DNA from: Jiangella sp. DSM 45060
GTDB taxonomy: Bacteria > Actinomycetota > Actinomycetes > Jiangellales > Jiangellaceae
Assembly: GCF_900105175.1 (NCBI RefSeq)
Contig: NZ_LT629771.1
Coordinates: 4,411,501-4,475,500, forward strand
Length of the DNA: 64,000 nucleotides
Direction of reading: 5' to 3'
Shown: one piece after another, positions 10,815 through 19,041 of the stretch
Layout: every line of letters starts with the position of its first letter
Numbering within the stretch: position 1 is the first letter of the stretch
Position numbers and translations under genes: made by a program
Notes under the pieces: model-generated
Seen by the model: the letters and a program-made list of their open reading frames with translations, nothing else
Database searches by the model: none
What the model was told of the DNA's origin: nothing

Positions 10815-12545
10815 TCAGGGGTGGTGGGCGCAGCGGTCGTCGACAAGCACCTCGACCGCGGTGTCGCCCGCCAGCACGCACGACGGCGGCAGCGTGAACC
10901 AGCGCAGCGCCTCGAACTCGTCCGACAGCCCGGTCGGCCCGTCCTCGACGTCGTCCGGCCGGCCGGCCAGCACGTCGCGCGCGTCGGCCAGGTGCTCGGC
11001 GAGCGCGTCCTCACCAACCCGCTCGTGCCGCTCGGCGCCGACCAGTAGGCCCTGCTCGTCGTAGCGCAGCCCCGTCAGCCGGACCGGCGGGCGCGACGTC
11101 CCCTCGCGGTGCCGCCACAGCCCGGTGTGCGGGTCGAAGCCGTAGTCGGGCAGCAGGCGTTGGCCGTCGCGGGCGATCAGCGCGACCGCGTCGACCAGGT
11201 AGTCGCGGACGGTGTCGGAGATGAAGTAGTTGAAGTTCAGGCGGGTCCAGCCGGGCTTGATGCCCTCGCAGCCGACGCCGACGACGTCACGGAAGCCGCG
11301 CGACTCGTCCGGACCGACGGACAGCAGCCGGTGGCCGTACGGCCCCGCGCAGGAGCAGCCGCCGCGGGCCTGGATGCCGAACAGGTCGTTGAGCAGCGCG
11401 ACGACGAAGTTGTGGTGCAGGAAGCGGGCGCCGTGGCGGATGCGGAACGACACGATGGACAGCCGCGGGACGTCGGGGTTGCCGAGCACGTCGATCTGCG
11501 GCACGTCCCGCCAGCGGCGCAGCGCGTGGCGCCAGAGCGCCTCCTCGCGCTCTTGGATGAGGTCGGTGCCGACGGCGTCCTTGAGCCCGAACACCAGCCC
11601 GGCCCGGATCGACTCGACGATGGCCGGCGTGCCGCCCTCCTCGCGGGCGACGGGGTCGTCGAGGTAGCGGTGCTCGTCGGGGCTGACGAACTCGACGGTG
11701 CCGCCGCCGGGGACCGACGGGACCTCGTTGCGCACCAGCGCGCGGTCGACCACCAGCACGCCGGGGGTCTGCGGCCCGCCGACGAACTTGTGCGGCGACA
11801 GGAAGATGGCGTCCTTGTGGTCGCCGGCGCCGGGCGCGCTCTCGGCCATGCGGATGGGGACGTACGGCCCGGCGGCGGCGTAGTCCCAGAACGACAGCGC
11901 GCCGTGCTCGTGCAGCAGGGCCGCGATGCGGTCGGCGTTCGTCAGCACGCCGGTGACGTTGGACGCCGCCGAGAAGCTGCCGATGCGCAGCGGCCGGTCG
12001 GCGTACGCCCGCAGCAGGTCGTCGAGCTGGCGCAGGTCGATGTGGCCGTCGGCATCGGTGTCGACCGCGACGACGTCGGCGATGGTCTCGCGCCACGGCA
12101 ACTCGTTGGAGTGGTGCTCGTACGGCCCGACGAACACCACCGGCCGGTTCTGCGGGACGTCGTACAGGACGCCGTGCCGCTTGGGCGCGCCGGCCGGCAG
12201 CCGCAACTCGAGGATCGCGACCAGCTTGTTGACGGCGGACGTGGCGCCGGACCCGGTGAAGACGACCAGGTGGTCGTCGGTGCCGCCGACGGACTCGCGG
12301 ATGGTCCGGCGGGCGTCCTCGCGCAGCAGCGTCGTCTGCAGGCCGGTGCCGGAGCTCTCGGTGTGCGTGTTGGCATAGAGCGGCAGCACCTGCTCGCGGA
12401 CGAAGTCCTCGATGAAGTCCAGCGACCGTCCCGACGCGGTGTAGTCGGCGTACGTCATGCGGCGGGCGCCGTACGGCCCGTGCAGGACCTCGCCCTCGCC
12501 GATGATGCCGCGGCGTATGCGCTCGATCAGCGACGTCGTGACCAT
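10815..12545 (-). CDS. Class V PLP-dependent aminotransferase (cysteine-desulfurase-like)
   Basis: 576 residues. The PLP-binding lysine is K253 in FLSPHKFVGGPQTPG, preceded by a DYAAAGPYVPI segment. A GGCSCAGPYG loop supplies cysteines where cysteine desulfurases carry the catalytic Cys. An extra C-terminal region of about 120 residues follows the fold. Substrate unknown; no SUF or ISC partner genes are adjacent, so a role in Fe-S assembly is not supported. The ATG at 12545 is chosen over longer possibilities because GAGGGGG precedes it and the upstream sequence is a repeat array. Confidence 0.85.
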   Translation of the reverse strand: MVTTSLIERIRRGIIGEGEVLHGPYGARRMTYADYTASGRSLDFIEDFVREQVLPLYANTHTESSGTGLQTTLLREDARRTIRESVGGTDDHLVVFTGSGATSAVNKLVAILELRLPAGAPKRHGVLYDVPQNRPVVFVGPYEHHSNELPWRETIADVVAVDTDADGHIDLRQLDDLLRAYADRPLRIGSFSAASNVTGVLTNADRIAALLHEHGALSFWDYAAAGPYVPIRMAESAPGAGDHKDAIFLSPHKFVGGPQTPGVLVVDRALVRNEVPSVPGGGTVEFVSPDEHRYLDDPVAREEGGTPAIVESIRAGLVFGLKDAVGTDLIQEREEALWRHALRRWRDVPQIDVLGNPDVPRLSIVSFRIRHGARFLHHNFVVALLNDLFGIQARGGCSCAGPYGHRLLSVGPDESRGFRDVVGVGCEGIKPGWTRLNFNYFISDTVRDYLVDAVALIARDGQRLLPDYGFDPHTGLWRHREGTSRPPVRLTGLRYDEQGLLVGAERHERVGEDALAEHLADARDVLAGRPDDVEDGPTGLSDEFEALRWFTLPPSCVLAGDTAVEVLVDDRCAHHP

Positions 12546-12710
12546 GCCGGCCCCCTCTTCCGTGTTCTCCCAGGATGCACCCTCTGGGGGCCACTGGAGT
12601 GGTTCGTGGTCGCTGGTGGTGCGGCTCGGTGGTTGCCGCCGGTGCGGTCCTGGTCGCCCGATGGTGCGGCTCGGTGGTTGCCGACGGTGCGGTTCGCGGT
12701 CGGCAGGGAT

Positions 12711-12776
12711 GGGCAGCGGTGCGGTTCGCGGTGGGCAGCGGTGCGGTTCGCGGTGGGCAGCGGTGCGGTTCGCGGT
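12711..12776. repeat. 22-bp tandem repeat, three exact units
   Basis: Units start at 12711, 12733 and 12755, each composed of GGGCAGCGGTGC followed by GGTTCGCGGT. Degenerate relatives extend upstream (two copies of GTGCGGCTCGGTGGTTGCCG near 12619 and 12664). The array lies directly upstream of the aminotransferase gene. Confidence 0.85.
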
Positions 12777-12787
12777 CGGCGGTGGGG

Positions 12788-12853
12788 GTCGGGCCCCTCC
12801 CGGCCGGGAGGGCACCCACCCTACGGGCGGGCCGCGTTGACCAGGCGTGAACG
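12788..12853 (+). repeat. Dispersed 66-bp repeat, copy A
   Basis: Contains a CTCCCGGCCGGGAG palindrome and the core CACCCTACGGGCGGGC, ending at GCGTTGACCAGGCGTGAACG. Near-identical copies lie at 13111 and 13246; related inverted cores lie at 18841, 20996 and 21246. Confidence 0.85.
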
Positions 12854-12914
12854 CCGGCCGGTCCAGCAGGCATCAACCCGTGCCCGGCCAGGCGTCAACC
12901 CTCTGACCCCGCTT

Positions 12915-13060
12915 GGTCGCCTGATCATCTTCGGAGGAACGATCAGGGGACGAACACGCCGCGGACTGGGTCGGTAGGTCACCTGATCATCTCCACCAGG
13001 TGGACAAGAAACGATCAGGTGACGTACCGGCCGCCAACCGTGGCAGTACGTCACCTGATC
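12915..13060. repeat. Cluster of GTCACCTGATC inverted repeats
   Basis: GTACGTCACCTGATC at 13046-13060 is the exact reverse complement of 13013-13027. A third arm with one mismatch lies at 12974-12988, and a shorter CCTGATC/GATCAGG pair lies at 12920-12926 and 12941-12947. The arms can fold in alternative pairs. No adjacent gene explains them; they may be a mobile intergenic repeat or a protein-binding array. Confidence 0.75.
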
Positions 13061-13110
13061 ACCGCCAGGCCGGCCGGCCTGGCGGGCGGAGGCTGGAGGT
13101 CGGCGGAGGG

Positions 13111-13176
13111 GTCGGGCCCCTCCCGGCCGGGAGGGCACCCACCCTACGGGCGGGCCGCGTTAACCAGGCGTGAACC
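13111..13176 (+). repeat. Dispersed 66-bp repeat, copy B
   Basis: Nearly identical to copy A; with copy C it forms a larger direct repeat with 135-bp spacing that also includes the preceding GGCGGAGGCT segment. Confidence 0.85.
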
Positions 13177-13245
13177 GCCAGCTGGTCAACACCGGACGTG
13201 ACCTGCCGCCCGGCCGGCCGGCGGAGGCTCGAAGTCGGCGCAGGG

Positions 13246-13311
13246 GTCGGGCCCCTCCCAGCCGGGAGGGCACCCACCCTACGGGCGGGCCGCGTTAACC
13301 AAGCGTGAACG
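13246..13311 (+). repeat. Dispersed 66-bp repeat, copy C
   Basis: Same unit as copies A and B with two or three substitutions (CTCCCAGCCGGGAG palindrome). It lies about 190 bp upstream of the first PhoX start. Confidence 0.85.
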
Positions 13312-13449
13312 GCCGATCGATCCCCCGGCGTGAACCCCGGCTGGTCACCGCCGGCGAACCGCCAGCCGGCCGCCCGGGCGCGGACCACCCGGAGCCCGCG
13401 GAAACCGCCGTCACGCGTTTCGTGACTTTTTGGTAGCCAACGGGTGAAT

Positions 13450-13460
13450 GTTTACCTACG
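13450..13460 (+). promoter_or_regulatory. Possible single PHO-box half-site upstream of the first PhoX gene
   Basis: GTTTACCTACG matches the Streptomyces PhoP half-site pattern G(G/T)TCAYYYR(G/C)G at 10 of 11 positions. Flanking 11-bp frames do not match well, so only one half-site is supported. It lies 43 bp before the ATG. Confidence 0.35.
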
Positions 13461-13503
13461 CTGTGACACCACGTTCGTGCCCCCGGCAGAGGGAGTCACA
13501 CCG

Positions 13504-15627
13504 ATGCCCGACCTCGACGACGTCCCCGGCCGGCGGCGGCTGCTCCCGCTGCTCGACGGTGCTCGCGGCGGCCGCAGCGCCATGACCTGCCGCTACCGCT
13601 GCGCCGACGCCTGCGCTCACGAAGCACCCAACACCAGCGACAACGCCTACTTCGGCGACATCGTCGAGGCCGCCGTCAGCCGCCGCGGCCTGCTCCGGGG
13701 CGGGGCCGTCGCGGCCGCCGTCGTGGTCGGGGGCGGGTCCGGCACCCTGGCCGCCGTCGCATCCGGCGGCGGCCCCACCGACACAGCAGTCCCGCCCAGG
13801 CCGGACCACTCGGACGCACCCGAGTACGGCCGGCCGGTCGGTTTCCGCCCGGTCGGCGACAACACGCTGGACGCCGTCGTCGTCCCGAACGGGTACGACT
13901 GGTCGGTCACCATCGCGTGGGGCGATCCGCTGTTCCGTGGCGCGCCGGAGTTCGACTTCGAGCACCAGACGGCGGCCGCACAGCGCGAGCAGTTCGGCTA
14001 CAACTGCGACTTCGTGGCCGTCTACCCGCTGGACCGCCGCTTCGAGCGCGCGCTGCTCTGGGTGAACCACGAGTACACGAACGAGGAGCTGATGTTCCGC
14101 GGCTGGACGGGCGCGGAAGGCGCCACCGTGGAGCAGCTGCGTATCGCGATGGCGGCGCACGGCGGATCGATCGTCGAGATCGAGCGGGTCGGCGACACCG
14201 GCGAGTGGCGCCCCGTCGACGGACGCCGGCGCTACAACCGGCGCATCCACGCCGGCACCCCGTTCCGCGTCACCGGCCCGGCCGCCGGCAGCGACCTGCT
14301 GCGCACGGCGGCGGACCCGGAGGGAACGACCGTCCTGGGCATGCTGAACAACTGCGCCGGCGGCACCACGCCGTGGGGCACCGTGCTGACCGGCGAGGAG
14401 AACGTCAACCAGTACTTCGGTGCGTCCGCCGACGTCACCGACCCCGAGACGGCCGCGCGATACACCCGCTACGGCATCCGCACCACCGCCGGCACCAGCC
14501 GCGCCTGGGAGCGCGCCGACGCCCGCTTCGACGTCAGCGGCGAGCCGAACGAGCCGAACCGGTTCGGCTGGGTCTGCCAGATCGACCCGTACGACCCGCG
14601 CTCGACGCCGCACAAGCTCACCGCGCTGGGCCGGTTCAAACACGAGGGCGCGACGACGGCGCTGACGGCGGACGGCCGGGTCGCGGTCTACATGGGCGAC
14701 GACGAACGGTTCGAGTACGTGTACAAGTTCGTGTCGTCGGGCCGGTTCCGCACCGGCAGCGGCGACCGCGACCGCCGGCACAACCTGGCCCTGCTCGAGG
14801 ACGGCGACCTCTTCGTCGCCCGGTTCACCGGCGACAGCCCGGCCGCCGAGATCGACGGCTCCGGCCGGTTGCCGTCCGATGGGTTGTTCGACGGCGCCGG
14901 CGAGTGGCTGCCGCTGGTCAGCGGCGGCGAGAGCGCCGTCGACGGCATGAGCGTCGAGGAGGTGCTGGTGTTCACCCGGCTGGCCGCCGACCGCGCCGGC
15001 GCGACGAAGATGGACCGCCCCGAGGACGTCGAGCCGCACCCCGTCACCGGCACCGTCTTCATGGCGCTGACCAACAACGATCGCCGCACCCCCGCTCAGG
15101 CCGACGAGGCCAACCCACGGGCCACCAATCGGTGGGGGCACGTCATCGCGCTGGACGAGGACGGCGGCGACGCGGCCGCGACGACGTTCACCTGGTCGAT
15201 CGTGCTGGTCGCGGGTGACCCCGACGACTCGTCGACGTACTACGCGGGCTTCGACAAGTCACAGGTCAGCATGATCAGCTGCCCCGACAACGTCGCGTTC
15301 GACCCGTCCGGACGGCTCTGGCTGGCCACCGACGGCATGCCGGGGTCGGTCGGCGCCAACGACGGCATGTTCGTCATGCCCCTCGACGGTGACGACGCCG
15401 GCCACCTGCGCCGGTTCGCCTCGGTCCCGGTCGGCGCCGAGTGCTGCGGCCCGTGCATCACACCCGACGGCCGCACCGCGCTGATCGCCGTCCAGCATCC
15501 CGGTGAGGAGGACGGCGCCTCCCCCGAGGCGCCCGCGTCTACGTTCCCCTACGGCGACCAGCCGCGGCCGTCCGTCGTCACCGTCTGGCGCACCAGCCCG
15601 ACCGGCGGCCCGTTCATCGGGGACTGA
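13504..15627 (+). CDS. PhoX family (DUF839) phosphatase, Tat-exported, copy 1
   Basis: 707 residues. PhoX proteins are calcium/iron-dependent alkaline phosphatases that release phosphate from organic esters outside the cell. The Tat signal SRRGLLRGG is at 59-67, followed by a hydrophobic Ala/Val stretch. Before it lies a conserved cysteine segment, CRYRCADAC at 29-37. Family landmarks include VPNGYDWSV, WVNHEYTNEELMFRGW, MLNNCAGGTTPWGT, TGEENVNQYFG, RFKHEGA and MDRPEDVE. The ATG at 13504 has AGAGGGAG about 10 nt upstream; an in-frame GTG at 13444 would add 20 unconserved residues. The copy at 15825 is closely similar over the whole length, so the pair is a tandem duplication. Confidence 0.92.
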   Translation: MPDLDDVPGRRRLLPLLDGARGGRSAMTCRYRCADACAHEAPNTSDNAYFGDIVEAAVSRRGLLRGGAVAAAVVVGGGSGTLAAVASGGGPTDTAVPPRPDHSDAPEYGRPVGFRPVGDNTLDAVVVPNGYDWSVTIAWGDPLFRGAPEFDFEHQTAAAQREQFGYNCDFVAVYPLDRRFERALLWVNHEYTNEELMFRGWTGAEGATVEQLRIAMAAHGGSIVEIERVGDTGEWRPVDGRRRYNRRIHAGTPFRVTGPAAGSDLLRTAADPEGTTVLGMLNNCAGGTTPWGTVLTGEENVNQYFGASADVTDPETAARYTRYGIRTTAGTSRAWERADARFDVSGEPNEPNRFGWVCQIDPYDPRSTPHKLTALGRFKHEGATTALTADGRVAVYMGDDERFEYVYKFVSSGRFRTGSGDRDRRHNLALLEDGDLFVARFTGDSPAAEIDGSGRLPSDGLFDGAGEWLPLVSGGESAVDGMSVEEVLVFTRLAADRAGATKMDRPEDVEPHPVTGTVFMALTNNDRRTPAQADEANPRATNRWGHVIALDEDGGDAAATTFTWSIVLVAGDPDDSSTYYAGFDKSQVSMISCPDNVAFDPSGRLWLATDGMPGSVGANDGMFVMPLDGDDAGHLRRFASVPVGAECCGPCITPDGRTALIAVQHPGEEDGASPEAPASTFPYGDQPRPSVVTVWRTSPTGGPFIGD

Positions 15628-15718
15628 GCTCGGGGGGTGGGAAGGGCGGGCCGGCGTTCCTCGTCCGCGCGTCGGCACCGTCCCACCCCTGGTCAGAGCC
15701 TTAGCACAGGCTCTCCTA

Positions 15719-15751
15719 ACTCATTTGTCCTTTACCTGCTGTTCGTCCTGA
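15719..15751 (+). promoter_or_regulatory. Degenerate three-unit PHO-box candidate upstream of the second PhoX gene
   Basis: Three consecutive 11-bp frames, ACTCATTTGTC, CTTTACCTGCT and GTTCGTCCTGA, match the G(G/T)TCAYYYR(G/C)G half-site at 7, 8 and 8 of 11 positions. The phase is regular but each unit is weak. Confidence 0.35.
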
Positions 15752-15764
15752 CGTGGTGGTTCCC

Positions 15765-15796
15765 GTTCGCACCAGTTCCTAGGTTCTGGTGAGAAC
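15765..15796. promoter_or_regulatory. Palindromic operator-like site upstream of the second PhoX gene
   Basis: GTTCGCACCAG (15765-15775) and CTGGTGAGAAC (15786-15796) are inverted repeats with one mismatch around a 10-bp spacer TTCCTAGGTT. The site lies 28 bp before the start codon and probably overlaps the transcript start or promoter. Confidence 0.5.
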
Positions 15797-15824
15797 GTGC
15801 CGGAGCTGTGACGAAGGGACTCCC

Positions 15825-17954
15825 ATGCCCGAACCCGAAGGTGCCCAGCGCCGCCGCCTGCTGCCCGTCCTGGGCGGCGTGCACGGCGGCCGCAGCGCCA
15901 TGACGTGCAAGTACCGCTGCGCCGACGCCTGCTTCCACCCGGTGCCGAACGAGAGCGACAACGAGTACTTCGGCGACATGGTGAACAAGGCGATGTCGCG
16001 GCGCGGCCTGCTCCGCAGCGGCGCCGTGGCCGCGCTGGTCGTCGGGTCCGGTGTCGGGAGCGGCGCGCTGGCCGCCGCCGCTGCCCCGGCGAGCACGACG
16101 TCGTCCGGCCCGAAGCCGCCGAACCCGAGCTTCCCGGACGTGCCCGAGCGCGGCCGCCCGGTCGGCTTCCGCTCCGTCGGCGACAATACGCTCGACACCA
16201 TCGTCGTGCCCAACGGCTACGACTGGTCGGTGACGGTGGCCTGGGGCGACCCGATCTTGCCGGGCGCGCCCGAGTTCGACTTCGACCACCAGACCGAGGC
16301 CGCGCAGCTGCAGCAGTTCGGCTACAACTGCGACTTCGTGGCGATCCTGCCGCTGGACCGCAACTTCACCAAGGGCCTGCTCTGGGTGAACCACGAGTAC
16401 ACCAACGAGGAGCTGATGTTCCGCGGCTGGACCGGCGCCGCCGCGGCGACCGTCGACCAACTGCTCATCTCGCAGGCCGCGCACGGCGGCTCCGTCGTCG
16501 AGATCGAGCGGGTCGCCGAGACCGGCGAGTGGCTGCCCGTCACCGGCCGCCGCCGCTACAACCGGCGCATCCACACCAAGACCCAGTTCGCCGTGACGGG
16601 CCCGGTGGCCGGCAGCGACCTGCTCAAGACCAGCGCCGACCGCACCGGCACGAAGATCCTCGGCATGCTGAACAACTGCGCCGGCGGCACCACCCCGTGG
16701 GGCACCATCCTCACGGCCGAGGAGAACTTCAACCAGTATTTCGGCGCGTCGGCGGCCATCACCGACCCGGCCGTCGCGGCCCGCTACGCCAGGTACGGCA
16801 TCCGCACCGCCGCCGGCACCGAGCGCGGCTGGGAGAAGACGGACAAGCGCTTCGACCTCGCGCAGGAGCCGAACGAGCCGAACCGGTTCGGCTGGATCGT
16901 CGAGATCGACCCGTTCGACGCCGACTCAACCCCGCGCAAGCACACCGCGCTCGGCCGGTTCAAGCACGAGGGCGCGACCATCTCCATCGCCGAGGACGGC
17001 CGCGCCGTCGCCTACATGGGCGACGACGAGCGGTTCGACTACGTGTACAAGTTCATCTCGAAGAACGCGTACCGCCCCGGTAACAGCAAGCGCGACCGCG
17101 ACTCCAACCTGCGGCTGCTGGAGGAGGGCGACCTCTACGTCGCGAAGTTCACCGGCGACAGCCCGGCCGGCGAGATCGACGGCACCGGCAAGCTGCCCTC
17201 CGACGGCGAGTTCGACGGCACCGGCCAGTGGCTGCCGCTCGTCGTCGGCGGCAAGAGCAAGGTCGACGGCATGTCGGTCGAGGAGGTCCTCACCTTCACG
17301 CGCCTCGCCGGCGACAAGGTCGGCGCCACGAAGATGGACCGCCCCGAGGACGTCGAGCGCAACCCCGTCACCGGCACCGTCGTCATCGCGCTGACGAACA
17401 ACACCGCGCGCAACGCGTCCACCGGCGTCGAGGAGCCGAACCCGCGTCTGAACAACAAGTGGGGCCACATCGTCGGCATCGACGAGGACGGCAACGACGC
17501 GGCGGCGCTCACCTTCACCTGGCGGATCCTGGTGCTGGCGGGCAATCCGTCCGACCCGTCGACCTACTACGACGGCTACGACAAGTCGCAGGTCAGCCAC
17601 ATGTCCTGCCCGGACAACGTGGCCTTCGACCCAGCCGGCCGGCTCTGGATCTCCACCGACGGCATGCCCGGCGCCAGCAGCATCGCCGACGGCCTGTTCG
17701 TCATGCCGGTCGAGGGCGACGACAAGGGGCATGTCCGCCGGTTCGCGTCGGTGCCGCGCGGCGCCGAGTGCTGCGGCCCGTTCATCACGCCGGACGGCCG
17801 CACCGCCACCATCGCGGTGCAGCACCCGGGTGAGGGCAGCGGCGCCTCGCCGGACAACCCCCTCTCGACCTTCCCGTACGGCGACCAGCCGCGGCCGTCC
17901 GTGGTCACGGTGTGGCGCAAGAGCCCGACGGGTGGTCCGTTCATCGGCGACTGA
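15825..17954 (+). CDS. PhoX family (DUF839) phosphatase, Tat-exported, copy 2
   Basis: 709 residues, paralogue of the preceding gene. Tat motif SRRGLLRSG at 58-66, preceded by CKYRCADAC at 28-36. The same blocks are present: VPNGYDWSVTVAWGDP, WVNHEYTNEELMFRGW, MLNNCAGGTTPWGT, TAEENFNQYFG, RFKHEGA and MDRPEDVE. The two copies diverge mainly in the linker after the Tat segment and in Lys-for-Arg choices, with more Lys here, so they may differ in surface charge or metal preference. The start at 15825 follows GAAGGGA. A hairpin at 17968-17996 lies after the stop. Confidence 0.93.
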   Translation: MPEPEGAQRRRLLPVLGGVHGGRSAMTCKYRCADACFHPVPNESDNEYFGDMVNKAMSRRGLLRSGAVAALVVGSGVGSGALAAAAAPASTTSSGPKPPNPSFPDVPERGRPVGFRSVGDNTLDTIVVPNGYDWSVTVAWGDPILPGAPEFDFDHQTEAAQLQQFGYNCDFVAILPLDRNFTKGLLWVNHEYTNEELMFRGWTGAAAATVDQLLISQAAHGGSVVEIERVAETGEWLPVTGRRRYNRRIHTKTQFAVTGPVAGSDLLKTSADRTGTKILGMLNNCAGGTTPWGTILTAEENFNQYFGASAAITDPAVAARYARYGIRTAAGTERGWEKTDKRFDLAQEPNEPNRFGWIVEIDPFDADSTPRKHTALGRFKHEGATISIAEDGRAVAYMGDDERFDYVYKFISKNAYRPGNSKRDRDSNLRLLEEGDLYVAKFTGDSPAGEIDGTGKLPSDGEFDGTGQWLPLVVGGKSKVDGMSVEEVLTFTRLAGDKVGATKMDRPEDVERNPVTGTVVIALTNNTARNASTGVEEPNPRLNNKWGHIVGIDEDGNDAAALTFTWRILVLAGNPSDPSTYYDGYDKSQVSHMSCPDNVAFDPAGRLWISTDGMPGASSIADGLFVMPVEGDDKGHVRRFASVPRGAECCGPFITPDGRTATIAVQHPGEGSGASPDNPLSTFPYGDQPRPSVVTVWRKSPTGGPFIGD

Positions 17955-17967
17955 CGCTCGTCCCGTT

Positions 17968-17996
17968 AGGGCTCCGGCAGCCTGCCGGGGCCCTTT
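17968..17996 (+). terminator. Terminator hairpin after the second PhoX gene
   Basis: AGGGCTCCGGCAG and CTGCCGGGGCCCT form a GC-rich stem with one G-U pair, ending in TTT. It follows the PhoX stop by 13 nt. Confidence 0.6.
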
Positions 17997-18064
17997 CGCC
18001 GTTCCCGGACTCCGCGTAGGGTGGGAGAGCGCTTTCCGTCCGCGTCGCGCAGGAGGTTCGTCGT

Positions 18065-18814
18065 ATGGGTGCAGGGCGGCCGGGGTTCCCCGGCGGAACG
18101 GCGGTCAGCCATCTCACCGTCTACGACTGGCCCGGTGACGACGGACTGGCCGGCGGGTCGCCGCACCTCCACACGGCGTCGGGCGAGGGGTACGTGGTGG
18201 TCGGCGGCAGCGGCCGGCTCGAGACGCTGAGCGCCGAAGGTGTGGGCTCGCACCCGCTGACCGCCGGCACCGTGCTGTGGTTCACGCCGGGGACGGTGCA
18301 CCGGCTGGTCAACGACGGCGGCCTGCAGATCGTCGTCGTCATGCAGAACGCCGGACTGCCCGAGGCCGGCGACGCCGTCTTCACCTTCCCCGACGAGGTG
18401 CTGGCCGATCCCGTGCAGTATGCGGCGGCTGCCGCGCTGCCGTCTGGGCCTGGTTCCGGGCTCGCGGAGCATGCGATCGCCGCCGCGGCCCGGGCCCGCC
18501 GCGACCTCGCGCTGGCCGGCTTCGCCGACCTCCGTCGCCGCGTCGAGGTGGAGGGGCCGGCCGCGCTGTCGTCGCTGTACGAGCGGGCCGGTGCGCTGGT
18601 CGCGGCCAAGGTGCCCGGCTGGCAGTCGACGTGGTCGCGGTCGGTGCGCGCGGAGGTCGACGAGACCGGCCGCGTGCTGACCGCCCTCGCCGGCGCCGAC
18701 GCGAGCCACCTTCACGCCGCGTCGGTGCACGTCGGTGAGCGGCGCGAACAGCCCTACCGGTACGGCATGTGCGGCCGGCTGCGCACCTGGGACGTGGCCG
18801 CGCTCGTGGGATAA
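18065..18814 (+). CDS. Cupin-fold protein
   Basis: 249 residues. The N-terminal half has a cupin pattern: PHLHTASGEGYVVVGGSG supplies the first metal-binding His pair and Glu, and LWFTPGTVHRLVN supplies the final His. The C-terminal 120 residues are helical and end with VHVGERREQPYRYG, with no named domain. CAGGAGG lies 8 nt before the ATG. Such proteins range from sugar isomerases to small-molecule binders, so the activity cannot be assigned. Location in the phosphate block does not by itself imply a phosphate role. Confidence 0.8.
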   Translation: MGAGRPGFPGGTAVSHLTVYDWPGDDGLAGGSPHLHTASGEGYVVVGGSGRLETLSAEGVGSHPLTAGTVLWFTPGTVHRLVNDGGLQIVVVMQNAGLPEAGDAVFTFPDEVLADPVQYAAAAALPSGPGSGLAEHAIAAAARARRDLALAGFADLRRRVEVEGPAALSSLYERAGALVAAKVPGWQSTWSRSVRAEVDETGRVLTALAGADASHLHAASVHVGERREQPYRYGMCGRLRTWDVAALVG

Positions 18815-18840
18815 CGGCACATGCTCCGTCGCGGCCGAGT

Positions 18841-18890
18841 CTGTCGGTGCCCGCCCGTAGGGTGGGCCCCACCCGGGCCGGGAGGGGTCC
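18841..18890 (-). repeat. Dispersed repeat core, inverted copy D
   Basis: GTCGGTGCCCGCCCGTAGGG followed by TGGGC is the reverse complement of the core in copies A-C. Related copies occur at 20996 and 21246. Confidence 0.65.
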
Positions 18891-18979
18891 ACCTACCAGC
18901 CAACGCGACGTCGCCAAACGCACCGGCCGAGACCGCCGAGACGACCGTGTGCCGCCGGACACCGGGAGCGCCACCCGGT

Positions 18980-19012
18980 GTTCAACCGGCATTCAGCGAC
19001 GATCCGTAGCAT
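18980..19012 (+). promoter_or_regulatory. PHO box and -10 element of the secreted GDPD gene
   Basis: GTTCAACCGGC (18980-18990) and ATTCAGCGACG (18991-19001) are direct 11-bp repeats matching the PhoP half-site G(G/T)TCAYYYR(G/C)G at most positions. TAGCAT (19007-19012) follows 5 bp later as a -10 box, with the PHO box in place of a -35. The predicted transcript starts about 20 nt before the GTG. Pho control of secreted glycerophosphodiesterases is established in Streptomyces. Confidence 0.6.
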
Positions 19013-19041
19013 CCCGGACACCCCCACCCCTGGAGGACCCC

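Larger units (their letters stand above)
12546..13503. other. Gene-free 958-bp region composed mostly of repeats
   Basis: No convincing gene is seen. The region holds a 22-bp tandem repeat, three direct copies of a 66-bp dispersed repeat and a cluster of GTCACCTGATC inverted repeats, followed by the leader of the first PhoX gene. Open frames here are repetitive Pro/Arg-rich strings without ribosome-binding sites. Confidence 0.7.

Noticed and set aside
12711..13311. CRISPR array
   Set aside because: The repeats are contiguous or irregularly spaced without unique spacers, and no cas genes are present.
13444..13503. Upstream GTG start for the first PhoX gene
   Set aside because: It adds 20 residues not found in the paralogue, and the ATG at 13504 has a ribosome-binding site at suitable distance.
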